Notes: generated by a model not told the origin, from the sequence alone. Counted from the stretch's first letter, positions 34,019 to 44,176 are shown. The stretch is DNA of 64,000 nt from Phycisphaerales bacterium (GCA_020831775.1 JAFIFZ010000035.1:1-64000), one strand, 5' to 3'. Translations and numbers: made by a program.

Positions 34019-36532
34019 ATGAACCTCAAGCGACGCCTCTTTGCCGATGGCCAGTTTCCGCGGCGTGTGGCGCAGGGCGCCGCAGCCCTCGCGCTGTTCG
34101 CCGGCGCCCCGATCGCGCTCGCCCAGAGCGGTGTCGAGGACGCTGCGGACTCGAACGATGTCTTTGTCAGCGAGTTCGATCTCGTGAACCTCACGGTCCG
34201 GGACGAAGACCTGACAACGGTGCTGCAGATGCTCTCGATGCAGAGCCAGCGGAGCATCGTGGCGACCCAGAATGTCTCTGGACGCGTGACCGCGAACCTG
34301 TACTCTGTCACCTTCGGCGAGGCGCTGGACGCGATCTTGCTGTACAACGGATTCGGGTACTACGAAGAGGGGAACACCATCTTCGTGATGCCGATCGAGG
34401 AGATCCAGGCCCGCGAGGCGGCGCGGATGCGCCGCGTCAGCCGAGTGATCGCCCTGAACTACCTCAACGCGGTCGACGCGGCCCAGTTCGCCTCGCCGCT
34501 GCTCTCTGACGGGGGCACGATCACAACGATCGGCGCGACGCCCGACTTCTCGATGGGCAGCGACCTGCCGACGGGCAAGGACAACTACGCCTCCGAGGCG
34601 CGCCTGGTCATCAACGACTTCGATGACAACATCGAGGTCATCAGGGAACTGCTCTCCTCGCTGGACACCCGTCCCGCGCAGGTGCTCGTCGAGGCGACGA
34701 TCCTCCAGAGCTCGATCAGCGAAGCCAACGCCTTCGGCATCGACTTCTCGATCCTGGGCGGTCTCGACTTCGTCGACTTCACCGACATCGGCGGACCCCT
34801 CCGCGTGGTCGACGGGCTGATCACCGGCGGCGCCGGCGCGGGCAACGGTGACGGTGAGCCCGGTACCGGCGGCAGCGCCATCCCCGACGACGGTCGCGGC
34901 GTCGCCATCGGCAGCACGGTCGGCAACACACTCGGCAATGCGGGCTTCAAGGTCGGCGTCGTCAACGACTCGTTCGCCGTCTTCATGCGTCTGCTCGACG
35001 AGGTCGGCGACACGACGATCATCAGCAACCCCAAGGTGCTGACGCTCAACCGCCAGCCCGCCAGCGTGCAGGTCGGGCGTCGCGTGGGCTACCTCAGCAC
35101 CACCACGACCGACACCGCTACGAGCCAGACCGTCGAGTTCCTCGATACCGGCACGCAGCTCTACTTCCGTCCGTTCGTGACCAACGAGGGCTTCATCCGC
35201 ATGGAGCTGCGCCCGAAGGTCAGCCAGCCGATCATCCGGACCGTCAGCGACACCGCCGGCCGGACCCTGACCATCCCCGACGAGGACACCAGCCAGCTCG
35301 TGACCAATGTCTTGGTGCGTGACGGGCAGACGATCGTGCTCGGCGGCCTGTTCACCGAGCGCACCGCCTCGACCCGCCGCCAGGTGCCGTTCGTTGGCGA
35401 CCTGCCGCTGGTCGGCGCCGCCTTCAGGGGCCACAGCGATTCGACGGACCGTGCCGAGATCATCTTCATGATCACGCCGACGATCCTGAACGACCAGATC
35501 CTGCTCGAGCAGGGCGAGCGTGCGAAGGAGTTGGTGCACAACTCCCGCGCCGGGGCCAGAGAGGGCCTGCTGCCCTGGAGCCGCGAGCGTCAGTCGTCGC
35601 AGCTCCTGATCGAGGCGGAGCGTCTGGCTTCGCAGGGCCGGACCGAGCAGGCGCTCAACCGCGTCCAGCGCTCGCTGTCCCTGCACCCCAACCAGCCCGA
35701 GGCGATCGGGCTCCGCACCCGCCTGATGAACGAGCAGACCCACTGGCCGACCCGCAGCCTCCTCAACGAGATCATCAACGAAGAGGCCTCGCATCGTGCG
35801 ACCACCTACGGCTTCAGCGACGAGGCCGACGACTTCGAGGTCGCGTCCGACGAGCAGACCGAGAAGGTCGCCGGCGGAGTCGCCAAGACCTCGACCGCCA
35901 AGGCCGAGTCGATCGACCCGCCCCTGACCCCGCTGACCGACGAGGGCGACGACACCTACCCCGTGCCCCCGTCGCAACGGTTCGGACCCGCGGACTTCTC
36001 GTGGGTTGGTGACGAGCTTCGGGTGCCCCCGTCGCGTGAGTTCGTGGTCTCCACCGAGGACGACGCGCCCTCGACGGACGGCCGGGTCGCCCCGACCGAG
36101 ACTGTCGACGCGGGCGAGCCGAGCCGCGAACTGCCCGAGAACTTCCGCGAGATGGCCCGCGAGGCCTCCGAGCGGTACGAGCGTGAGCGTGCCGAGGAGC
36201 GTCGGGCCCAGCCCCGCCGGACCTCGACGACGCGCAGCAACGAGGACTTCATCGATCAGTACCTGACGATGACAGGCCGCGGGGCGCAGCCGACCGAGGC
36301 GCAGACCCCGTCGAGCGATTCGCCCACGCAGATCGCCGACGCAGATACCGCGGCCGAGGAGAGCTTCGACCGCGACGCCAGCTCGATCGACGCTGACACC
36401 TTCACCTTCTTCAACATCTTCGACCGCGAGCTGGCCAACAGCTTCAGGCGGGCGGCGCTCCGGGCGTACCGCGAGATGCGGGACACCGGGACCGAGGTCA
36501 CCGGGGTGCCTGAGAGCGACGGTAACGACTGA
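34019..36532 (+). CDS. Secretin (type II/IV pilus-type) with long C-terminal extension
   Basis: An 837-residue outer-membrane channel protein with a signal peptide (residues 1-34, ending IALAQ). An STN/N0-like domain (about 45-125) and two N-domain repeats (about 135-240) precede the secretin core (about 300-490), which has GFKVGVVNDSFAVFMRLL, ISNPKVLTLNRQPASVQVG and the closing VLVRDGQTIVLGGLF. The last 300 residues are not secretin. A TPR-like helix pair (about 520-570) leads into a long acidic, Glu/Pro/Thr-rich region. ATG 34019 has GGAG eight bases upstream and is preferred to the GTG at 34016. A clear terminator follows. Pilus ATPase genes are not in the window. Confidence 0.88.
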   Translation: MNLKRRLFADGQFPRRVAQGAAALALFAGAPIALAQSGVEDAADSNDVFVSEFDLVNLTVRDEDLTTVLQMLSMQSQRSIVATQNVSGRVTANLYSVTFGEALDAILLYNGFGYYEEGNTIFVMPIEEIQAREAARMRRVSRVIALNYLNAVDAAQFASPLLSDGGTITTIGATPDFSMGSDLPTGKDNYASEARLVINDFDDNIEVIRELLSSLDTRPAQVLVEATILQSSISEANAFGIDFSILGGLDFVDFTDIGGPLRVVDGLITGGAGAGNGDGEPGTGGSAIPDDGRGVAIGSTVGNTLGNAGFKVGVVNDSFAVFMRLLDEVGDTTIISNPKVLTLNRQPASVQVGRRVGYLSTTTTDTATSQTVEFLDTGTQLYFRPFVTNEGFIRMELRPKVSQPIIRTVSDTAGRTLTIPDEDTSQLVTNVLVRDGQTIVLGGLFTERTASTRRQVPFVGDLPLVGAAFRGHSDSTDRAEIIFMITPTILNDQILLEQGERAKELVHNSRAGAREGLLPWSRERQSSQLLIEAERLASQGRTEQALNRVQRSLSLHPNQPEAIGLRTRLMNEQTHWPTRSLLNEIINEEASHRATTYGFSDEADDFEVASDEQTEKVAGGVAKTSTAKAESIDPPLTPLTDEGDDTYPVPPSQRFGPADFSWVGDELRVPPSREFVVSTEDDAPSTDGRVAPTETVDAGEPSRELPENFREMAREASERYERERAEERRAQPRRTSTTRSNEDFIDQYLTMTGRGAQPTEAQTPSSDSPTQIADADTAAEESFDRDASSIDADTFTFFNIFDRELANSFRRAALRAYREMRDTGTEVTGVPESDGND

Positions 36533-36538
36533 ATCGAG

Positions 36539-36566
36539 CGGCCCGGGCCTTCACCCGGGCCGTTTT
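36539..36566 (+). terminator. Rho-independent terminator after the secretin gene
   Basis: CGGCCCGGG (36539-36547) pairs with CCCGGGCCG (36554-36562) around a six-base loop and is followed by TTTT. It begins seven bases after the secretin stop codon. Confidence 0.88.
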
Positions 36567-36627
36567 CGGACCGATACCCCGCCAGTGATCTGATAGAAAC
36601 GCAACCTCCAACCGGAGACAAAGACCC

Positions 36628-37866
36628 ATGTCCCGCAAGAACGCAAGGATGCTGCTGGTTTCCCTGGTCTGCTCGGCCGGCCTCCTCACCGGCTGCACGC
36701 AGAGCAACCGGAACAAGGAGTATGTCAGCACCGCCAAGGCCAAGGCCGACGCGATGAAGGCCGGCACCGAGTTCCAGATGGCCCACCAGGCCTTCCTCGC
36801 CGGCGACCTCTCCAAGGCACGCACCAAGGTCGAGCAGTCGCTGTCGCTGAACCCGAATGTGGCGCGCTCGCATGTGCTCCGCGGCCGGATCCTGATGGAG
36901 CAGTCGCAGCTCGGCCCGGCCCTTGAAGCGATGGAGATGGCCAAGGCCGTCAACGAAGAGTTCCCCGAGGCGTGGTACTACGAAGGCATCGTCTTCGAGC
37001 GCCTTACCCAGCGTGAGCGGGCTCTGAACAGCTTCGTGACCGCCGCCCGCCTGGACAACACCAACGCCGGTTACCACATCGCCGCTGCCGAGGTGTTCGT
37101 CGACCTCGGCCGCTACGACGACGCCGAAGAGTACCTGCTCAACGCGGGCTCGCAGTTCGAGCACAACTCGGGCGTGCGTCACACGCTCGGGCAGATCGCG
37201 ATGCTGCAGGGCGACTTCGAGCACGCCGCGGTGCTCTTCAACGAGGCACGGCTGCTCGCCCCCGACGAGCTGGCGATCGTCGAAGACCTGGTCGACGCGC
37301 AGATCCGCTCGAACCGCTTCAACGACGCGGAGAGCAACCTCTCGCGTCTGCTCAGCCGCACCGACTACAAGAACCGTCGCGACCTGCAGCACCTGCGGGC
37401 CAACTGCCTGATCGAGCTGGACCGCTTCAGCGAGGCTCGCCAGGTGCTCATGGAGCTGACCAGCGACAGCGAGGGCGCCAACGACATCGACGCGTGGATC
37501 AAGCTCGGACGCGTGAGCGTCGCGATGCGTGACGAGCGTCAGCTCCGCCGGTGCGCGCAGCGAGCCATTGCGATCGCGCCCAACCGGGCCGACGGGCACA
37601 TGCTCATGGCCGTCTCGCTCCGCCTGCAGAACCGCAACGAGGACGCGCTCCGCAGCGTCGACCGCGCGATCAGCGCGGAGTCCACCAACATCAACGCCCA
37701 CACCATGCGGGGCATGATCCTCCAGGACCTCGGACGCACCGTCCACGCCCGCGAGGCCTTCCGCAACGCACTGGCCCTCGATCCCAACAACCAGACCGTC
37801 CGGGCGCTCGCCCGCGGCGGCTCGGCCAGCCCCGTCGCCACCGTCCCGACCGACGGCAACGACTGA
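36628..37866 (+). CDS. TPR-repeat lipoprotein
   Basis: A 412-residue lipoprotein. The signal peptide ends in a lipobox LLTGC with the lipidated Cys23. Residues about 50-400 form a series of roughly ten tetratricopeptide repeats, with examples A-x-x-x-L-x-x-x-P in QSLSLNPNVARSHVLRG and RNALALDPNNQTVRAL. Such proteins act as assembly scaffolds, for example PilF/PilW for secretins. Its place just after the secretin gene, separated by a terminator and 60 bases, makes a pilotin-like role a fair inference but not a demonstrated one. GGAG lies about ten bases before the ATG. Confidence 0.85.
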   Translation: MSRKNARMLLVSLVCSAGLLTGCTQSNRNKEYVSTAKAKADAMKAGTEFQMAHQAFLAGDLSKARTKVEQSLSLNPNVARSHVLRGRILMEQSQLGPALEAMEMAKAVNEEFPEAWYYEGIVFERLTQRERALNSFVTAARLDNTNAGYHIAAAEVFVDLGRYDDAEEYLLNAGSQFEHNSGVRHTLGQIAMLQGDFEHAAVLFNEARLLAPDELAIVEDLVDAQIRSNRFNDAESNLSRLLSRTDYKNRRDLQHLRANCLIELDRFSEARQVLMELTSDSEGANDIDAWIKLGRVSVAMRDERQLRRCAQRAIAIAPNRADGHMLMAVSLRLQNRNEDALRSVDRAISAESTNINAHTMRGMILQDLGRTVHAREAFRNALALDPNNQTVRALARGGSASPVATVPTDGND

Positions 37867-37886
37867 GTCCTCCCCGCAAGAGCGCT

Positions 37887-39719
37887 TCAGGCTGGCCGAA
37901 GGTCCACCAGAAGCGGCTCGACGCGGCACAATCCGTTCCACCGGTTGAGCCCCGGCGTGACGATCGCTTCGATCCTCGCGCCGGGGCTTATCCCTTGCAC
38001 CCGCTCGGCCCAGCGCCAGCCCAGGAGCTGGACGGTCTGGCGTCCGTCGGTGACGGTCAGGCGGGCGTGGTCGCCCGCGGATCCGAAGTAGCGGGGGAGA
38101 GCGCTCACGCGAAGCCCGCGCAGGCGCACCTGCACCGGCGGGTTGTCTCGCCCGAACGGCTCCATGCGGGCGAGCTCGTTGATCGAGTCGATCGTCAGCT
38201 CGCCGAGCGTGGCGTCGGTGTCGTAGCGTGTGGTGCGCACGAGGTCGTGCGGCCCGAGCTCGGCGTTGGTCCGCTCGATGAAGCGGTCTGTGAAGTTTTC
38301 GAGGTTCGAGGTCTTCAGGCGGAGGCCCGCGGCCATGTCGTGCCCGCCGTAGTTGGTGAGCAAGTCGGCGCAGTTGGTCAGGGCCGCGTGGAGGCTGAAA
38401 CCGTCGATCGAGCGTCCCGAGCCCCCGGTGAGTTCGGCCGCCCGCTGCATCAGGATCACCGGTCGCGCGAAGCGTTCGACGAGCCTCGAACAGACGATGC
38501 CGACGACGCCCGGGTGCCAGTCCTCGTGGGCCAGCACGATCGCCCGGCGGTCGTCGCCGGTCATGCCCGAGGCCTCGGCGAGCTCGCAGGCCTGGTCGAA
38601 GATCGCCTTCTCAACCCGTCGGCGCTGGTCGTTCTGTCTCGCGAGCTGGGCGGCGAGCTCTTCGGCCCGTTCGCCCGTGGCCGTGGTCAGCAGCTCGACG
38701 GTGTCGCGCGCATGCCCGAGTCGGCCGCAGGCGTTGATCCTCGGGGCCAGACGGAACGCCACATCCTCGGACCGCACTTTCTCATTCCCAAGATCGCACG
38801 CCTCGACCAACGCCCGCAGCCCGCCCAGGGGCGAGCCCTTGATCCGCCCGAGCCCGAATTTGGCGATCGCTCGGTTCTCGTCCGTCAGCGGCACCACATC
38901 CGCGACCGACCCCAGCGCCGCGAGGGCCAGAAGCTCGATCAGCAGCGCCCGCAGCGACGGCTCGACCTTGGCCGAGCCGGATTTCATCGTGCACATCCGC
39001 CAGGCGAGCTTGTACGCCACGCCCGCCCCGCACAACCCCTCGAACGGATACGCCGAGCCCGGGGCTCGCGGGTGGACGATCGCGAAGGCGTCGGGCAGGT
39101 CGGCCTCGTTGGCCGGGGGATTGTGGTGGTCGGTGATGATCAGGTCGACGCCGAGCTTTCGGGCGACCGCCGCGGGGCCAACGGCCGTGATCCCGCAATC
39201 GACCGAGACGATCAGCGTGCAGCCGTCTTCGGCGAGCGAGGCGATCGCGTCTTCGTGCAGGCCGTAACCCTCGTCGATGCGGTGGGGGACATAGCAGACG
39301 ATCTGCCCCTCGCCCTCGGCGTCGGGCGCGGCCTGCGGACGGATCGCGGTCATGGTGTGGTAGAGGATGGCTGTGGCGGTGGCGCCGTCGGCGTCGTAAT
39401 CGCCGTAGATCGCGATGCGTTCGCCCCGCTCCAAGGCGGCGAGGATCCGTTCTGCGGCCCGGTCGAGCCCGGGCATCAGCGATGGGTCGTGGAGATGGCC
39501 GAGGCTGGGGTGCAGGTACGCCCCCGCGGCCTTTTCACCGACGATCCCTCTGGCCAGGAGCACCCGGTCCAGCAGCGAGACGCCCGGCGCGGGGGCCTCG
39601 GGGGCGCGGGGCGACCAGCGAAAGAGCATGCCCCGGTCGTCTTGGGCGGGGTGATCTCCCGGAAGGGCGGGCTGTGGCGTGGCGGTCGTCCGGGTTGTAC
39701 TGTCGGCGGGGCTCGGCAT
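37887..39719 (-). CDS. recJ: Single-stranded-DNA-specific exonuclease RecJ
   Basis: A 610-residue 5'-3' single-strand exonuclease acting in recombination and mismatch repair. DHH-family metal motifs are visible: YGDYDADG (about residues 103-110), VDCGI, ITDHHNPP (DHH at about 196-198) and the later GHDMAAG of the DHHA1 domain. The ATG at 39719 has AGGAG twelve bases upstream. A second in-frame ATG at 39629 (MLFRWSPR) is nearer the start of conserved sequence, so the first 30 residues are uncertain. The gene runs towards the TPR lipoprotein gene, with only 20 bases between their stops. Confidence 0.93.
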   Translation of the reverse strand: MPSPADSTTRTTATPQPALPGDHPAQDDRGMLFRWSPRAPEAPAPGVSLLDRVLLARGIVGEKAAGAYLHPSLGHLHDPSLMPGLDRAAERILAALERGERIAIYGDYDADGATATAILYHTMTAIRPQAAPDAEGEGQIVCYVPHRIDEGYGLHEDAIASLAEDGCTLIVSVDCGITAVGPAAVARKLGVDLIITDHHNPPANEADLPDAFAIVHPRAPGSAYPFEGLCGAGVAYKLAWRMCTMKSGSAKVEPSLRALLIELLALAALGSVADVVPLTDENRAIAKFGLGRIKGSPLGGLRALVEACDLGNEKVRSEDVAFRLAPRINACGRLGHARDTVELLTTATGERAEELAAQLARQNDQRRRVEKAIFDQACELAEASGMTGDDRRAIVLAHEDWHPGVVGIVCSRLVERFARPVILMQRAAELTGGSGRSIDGFSLHAALTNCADLLTNYGGHDMAAGLRLKTSNLENFTDRFIERTNAELGPHDLVRTTRYDTDATLGELTIDSINELARMEPFGRDNPPVQVRLRGLRVSALPRYFGSAGDHARLTVTDGRQTVQLLGWRWAERVQGISPGARIEAIVTPGLNRWNGLCRVEPLLVDLRPA

Positions 39720-39760
39720 CCGTGCCTGTCTCTCCTGCCCTTCCCGAAAGGACGGCGTTG

Positions 39761-40363
39761 ATGGTCAAGCTCAACAAGATATACACCCGCACCGGTGACG
39801 ACGGCACAACCGGCCTGGTGACCGGCGGGAGGGTGTCGAAAGCCTGCCCGAGGGTCGAGGCGTACGGCGCGGTCGACGAGGCGAACGCCACGATCGGCCT
39901 GGCGATCGTCGAGGCATGCCGCCCGACGGCCAACGCACCGACCGACCGGGCCATTGCAGATCTGCTCCGATCGATCCAGCACGACCTGTTCGACCTCGGG
40001 GCGGATCTTGCGACCCCGATCACGCCCGACCCCGAGCACCCGCCCCTCCGCATCGTCGAGAGCCAGACCAAGAGGCTGGAGGAGGCGATCGACGGGTACA
40101 ACGAGAAGCTCGAACCGCTCCAGAGCTTCGTGCTGCCCGGGGGCTCGCCGATCGCCGCGGCGCTGCACCTGGCCCGGACGGTGGTGCGCCGGGCCGAGCG
40201 CCACGCGGTCCTGCTGCGTGAAGGAGGCGGGGCGGAGGCGGCCCACGACGAGGCGATCCGCTATCTCAATCGCCTGAGCGACCTGCTGTTTGTGCTCTGT
40301 CGTGTCGCCAACGACAACGGGAGCACGGATGTGCTCTGGAAGCCGGGGAAGAACAGGGGGTAG
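39761..40363 (+). CDS. Cob(I)alamin adenosyltransferase, PduO type
   Basis: A 200-residue ATP-dependent adenosyltransferase that makes adenosylcobalamin. The N-terminal ATP motif is IYTRTGDDGTTGL (residues 6-18). The helix with the conserved Arg/Asp pair is RVEAYGAVDEANATIGLA, and the C-terminal block HLARTVVRRAERHAV and NRLSDLLFVLCR complete the family pattern. The ATG at 39761 has AAAGGA about ten bases upstream. It is divergent from recJ with a 41-bp gap. No other cobalamin genes are seen in the window. Confidence 0.93.
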   Translation: MVKLNKIYTRTGDDGTTGLVTGGRVSKACPRVEAYGAVDEANATIGLAIVEACRPTANAPTDRAIADLLRSIQHDLFDLGADLATPITPDPEHPPLRIVESQTKRLEEAIDGYNEKLEPLQSFVLPGGSPIAAALHLARTVVRRAERHAVLLREGGGAEAAHDEAIRYLNRLSDLLFVLCRVANDNGSTDVLWKPGKNRG

Positions 40364-40405
40364 GGCGCTGGGAGCGGGGGACCGCTTGGATCGATTTTGA
40401 CAGAT

Positions 40406-40457
40406 CGACCCGACCCTTCGCTTTGCTCAGGGATCGGCGTCCAGGTTGCGGGCGTCC
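40406..40457 (-). repeat. Dispersed 52-bp repeat, family B copy 1
   Basis: This copy and copy 2 (42704-42755) are identical except for one base. It lies three bases beyond the stop codon of the minus-strand MazG-like gene. Read on that strand, it runs from a CGC-rich part through GACGCCGA to CTGAGC and GAAGGGTCGGGTC. Confidence 0.85.
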
Positions 40458-40459
40458 TC

Positions 40460-40795
40460 TCAGTCCTTCGTCCCCTTGACCCTTTCGGGGTCGGTGTACT
40501 TGACCAGGGCGTCGGCCATTCGGATGCCGTTGATGTTGGCGAGGGTGATCAGCCACGCGAGGACATCGGCGAACTCTTCTTCGAGGTTCTTGAGTTGTTC
40601 GGGTGTGGGGGTCTGGCCGGGGCCGCACTCGTGGAGGCTGGTGGCGAGCTCTCCGACCTCCTCGATGAGCCACATGAAGGTGCCGGGGGTGCCGCGGGCG
40701 CTGTCGGTGGCGTAGTACCGCTCGCGGATGAGCTCCTGGAAGCGGTCGATGGTGAGGTCGGCGTTGGGCGGGTCGGCCGGTCGTTCGCTGGTCAT
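40460..40795 (-). CDS. MazG-like nucleotide pyrophosphohydrolase
   Basis: A 111-residue all-helical NTP pyrophosphohydrolase of the MazG-like superfamily, which hydrolyses (often non-canonical) nucleoside triphosphates to monophosphates. The metal motif reads EEVGELATSLHE (about residues 45-56) followed by LEEEFADVLAW (about 70-80), giving the E-x-x-E and E-x-x-D metal ligands. It is a single-domain form, much shorter than E. coli MazG. It is flanked by a family B repeat just beyond its stop. Confidence 0.9.
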   Translation of the reverse strand: MTSERPADPPNADLTIDRFQELIRERYYATDSARGTPGTFMWLIEEVGELATSLHECGPGQTPTPEQLKNLEEEFADVLAWLITLANINGIRMADALVKYTDPERVKGTKD

Positions 40796-40847
40796 GGGCG
40801 GAGGGTAGCGGACGGGGGATCTTGAAGGCGCTTGTTTGCTCGGGGGC

Positions 40848-40875
40848 TTGCCGGGCCCCTGTTGGCGGGTACCAT
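40848..40875 (+). promoter_or_regulatory. Possible rpsL promoter
   Basis: TTGCCG (40848-40853) and TACCAT (40870-40875) are separated by 16 bases and lie about 60 bases upstream of the rpsL start. The match to a sigma-70 consensus is moderate and the surrounding GC content makes chance matches possible. Confidence 0.35.
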
Positions 40876-40933
40876 TGTCCCCTTACAGAAATACCCACGG
40901 CGTTGGTGCGCCGGGGACGGAGCAGGACAGTAC

Positions 40934-41308
40934 ATGCCGACGATCAATCAGCTCATCCGCAACCCGAGGCGTACGCCCAAGGCCAAATCCAAGGTCCGCG
41001 ATCTCGAAGCGTGCCCCCAGCGCCGCGGCGTCTGCCTCAATGTCCGCACCGTCACGCCCAAGAAGCCCAACTCCGCCCTCCGCAAGGTCGCCCGCGTCCG
41101 CCTCTCCAACGGCAAGGAAGTGACGGCCTACATCGGCGGCGAAGGCCACAACCTCCAGGAGCACTCGATCGTACTCGTCAGAGGCGGCCGAGTCCGCGAC
41201 CTCCCGGGTGTCCGCTACCACATCGTCCGCGGCACGCGCGACTGCCTCGGCGTCGACGGACGCAAGCAGGCCCGCTCCAAGTACGGCGCCAAGCGCTCGG
41301 GCAAGTAA
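40934..41308 (+). CDS. rpsL: 30S ribosomal protein S12
   Basis: A 124-residue ribosomal protein of the decoding centre. It has the standard start [12 protein letters not shown] and the streptomycin-linked blocks [15 protein letters not shown] and [17 protein letters not shown], ending RSKYGAKR. Lys at the classical position 43 (PKKPNS) is unchanged, so no resistance allele is evident there. AGGAC precedes the ATG at 40934. The Asn before Val at 41040 is AAT while all other Asn codons here are AAC, an example of ACGT avoidance. Confidence 0.97.
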   Translation: MPTINQLIRNPRRTPKAKSKVRDLEACPQRRGVCLNVRTVTPKKPNSALRKVARVRLSNGKEVTAYIGGEGHNLQEHSIVLVRGGRVRDLPGVRYHIVRGTRDCLGVDGRKQARSKYGAKRSGK

Positions 41309-41434
41309 GACAATCCGATTTTTCAGGGCGGCCGCAGTGGTCGCCCGGGCAAGTAATCGCCCCGGTCTTCCGACCCGCGGGGCGGTGAACAGTGCCGGCA
41401 GACGCCGGCGGATGAGCCGAAAGGAAGGCAGCCC

Positions 41435-41926
41435 ATGGCTGGCCGCATCACCAAAAGCGAAGAGCAGCTCCGCCCAGACCCGCGTTACAACGACAAGGTC
41501 TTGGCGAAGTTCATCAACTGCATCATGTACGGCGGCAAGAAGTCCGTCGCCCAGCGCGTGATGTACGACTGCCTGGACATCATCCAGGAGAAGCTCAAGA
41601 CCGAGACGGACCCGAACGCCCCGCAGGAGGCGATCGAGGTCTTCCAGATGGCGATCAACAATGTCAAGCCGGCGGTCGAGGTGCGTTCCAAGCGCATCGG
41701 CGGCGCCAACTACCAGGTGCCGATGCAGGTGAACCGCAAGCGTCAGCAGTCGCTGGCGTTCCGCTGGATCATCCAGTCCGCCCGCTCTGAGCGCGGGCGC
41801 CCGATTTCCGCCAGCCTGGCCGAAGAGATCTACAACGCCGCCAAGGGCGAGGGCAAGGCGATGACCACCCGCGACCAGACCCACCGCATGGCCGACGCCA
41901 ACAAGGCGTTCGCGCACTTTGCGTGA
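41435..41926 (+). CDS. rpsG: 30S ribosomal protein S7
   Basis: A 163-residue 16S rRNA-binding protein that nucleates the 30S head. Conserved blocks include RYNDKVLAKFINCIMYGGKKSVAQRV, VKPAVEVRSKRIGGANYQVP and FRWIIQSAR. GAAAGGAAG lies about ten bases before the ATG. It follows rpsL by 126 bases; fusA and tuf, usual next genes of the str operon, are absent. Asn-Asn-Val at 41657-41665 is written AAC AAT GTC. Confidence 0.97.
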   Translation: MAGRITKSEEQLRPDPRYNDKVLAKFINCIMYGGKKSVAQRVMYDCLDIIQEKLKTETDPNAPQEAIEVFQMAINNVKPAVEVRSKRIGGANYQVPMQVNRKRQQSLAFRWIIQSARSERGRPISASLAEEIYNAAKGEGKAMTTRDQTHRMADANKAFAHFA

Positions 41927-41939
41927 CGAGAGGTGTAGG

Positions 41940-41996
41940 GCGACCGCCTTCGGCGGTCGACAGGGGCGAGCGGTAGAGCAGGCGATCAGGCGAGCG
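41940..41996 (+). repeat. Hairpin repeat, family A copy 3
   Basis: This 57-bp element shares the layout of the tandem repeat at 57-174. Its stem CGACCGCC (41941-41948) pairs with GGCGGTCG (41952-41959) around TTC. Relative to copy two at 121-139, the seventh base pair has changed from G-C to C-G on both arms, so pairing is kept. It lies 14 bases after rpsG. Confidence 0.75.
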
Positions 41997-42002
41997 GAGC
42001 AC

Positions 42003-42054
42003 AAACGCCCGCAGCCTTGACGCCGAGCCCTGAGCGGAGCGAAGGGTCGGGTCC
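42003..42054 (+). repeat. Dispersed repeat, family B copy 3
   Basis: It matches the reverse complement of copies 1 and 2 at most positions, sharing GACGCCGAGCCCTGAGC and GCGAAGGGTCGGGTC. It lies downstream of rpsG in the same orientation that copies 1 and 2 have relative to their upstream genes. Confidence 0.8.
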
Positions 42055-42088
42055 GGACCGGCCTCGACGGACAAGCAGAGCAAGATCG

Positions 42089-42121
42089 ACCGCCGCCGGC
42101 ACATGCCGGCGGCGGTGTTTG
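42089..42121 (+). terminator. Terminator hairpin after rpsL-rpsG
   Basis: ACCGCCGCCGGCA (42089-42101) pairs perfectly with TGCCGGCGGCGGT (42104-42116), a 13-base inverted repeat, followed by GTTTGT. The T run is weak but the stem is very strong. It lies between rpsG and the DUF899 gene. Confidence 0.75.
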
Positions 42122-42158
42122 TATGCTCTCATCGGGACAGTCTTGTGCGGAGAACCCC

Positions 42159-42659
42159 ATGCACGACATCGAACAAAAGCACGGCGACCTCGCCGAACTC
42201 ATAGGCGGGTACTCGTTTGTCACACCCAACGGCGCGGTCACGCTCGCCGAACTGTTCGCGGGTAAACGCGACTTACTCATCATCCACAACATGGGCAGGC
42301 GCTGCGCGTACTGCACCATGTGGGCCGACGGGTTCAACGGGCTGCTGCGACACCTCGAAGACCGGGCCGCGTTTGTCCTCGCCTCGCCCGACGAGCCGGG
42401 TGTGCAGCGCGAGTTCGCCGAGAGCCGCGGCTGGGGCTTCAGGATGGTCTCGACGAAGGGGTCGAGCTTCAACGCCGATCTCGGCTTCGAGCCCGAGCCG
42501 GGCAAGGTCGCGCCGGGCGTGAGCGCCCTTTACAAACAAGACGACGGCACGATCGTCCGCACCGGCAAAGCCGTGTTCGGCCCGGGCGATCCGTTCAACG
42601 GCGCGTGGCACCTGTTTGCGTTGCTGAAGGACGGGGCGAACGGGTGGGGGCCGAAGTAG
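42159..42659 (+). CDS. DUF899 thioredoxin-like family protein
   Basis: A 166-residue protein of the DUF899 group, distant relatives of AhpC/TSA thioredoxin-fold proteins. Conserved features are HNMGRRCAYCTMWADGFNG (about residues 44-62), where two cysteines take the position of a redox pair, then LASPDEPGVQREFAESRGW. The enzymatic role is not known. I chose the ATG at 42159 (MHDIEQKHGDL), which has GGAG seven bases upstream. Confidence 0.85.
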   Translation: MHDIEQKHGDLAELIGGYSFVTPNGAVTLAELFAGKRDLLIIHNMGRRCAYCTMWADGFNGLLRHLEDRAAFVLASPDEPGVQREFAESRGWGFRMVSTKGSSFNADLGFEPEPGKVAPGVSALYKQDDGTIVRTGKAVFGPGDPFNGAWHLFALLKDGANGWGPK

Positions 42660-42703
42660 CCGAGTGCGCGGCACTGTCTCGGCTCGCAGACGAAAGCGCG
42701 AAG

Positions 42704-42755
42704 CGACCCGACCCTTCGCTTTGCTCAGGGCTCGGCGTCCAGGTTGCGGGCGTCC
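42704..42755 (-). repeat. Dispersed 52-bp repeat, family B copy 2
   Basis: It differs by one base from copy 1 and lies five bases beyond the stop of the minus-strand pgi gene, in the same orientation relative to that gene. It also lies 45 bases after the DUF899 stop, in the opposite orientation to that gene. Confidence 0.85.
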
Positions 42756-42760
42756 GCGCC

Positions 42761-44176
<1,416 letters not shown>

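Noticed and set aside
33983-35977. A 664-residue open frame on the minus strand
   Set aside because: It is antisense to the secretin gene, with no domain and with shadow-type composition.
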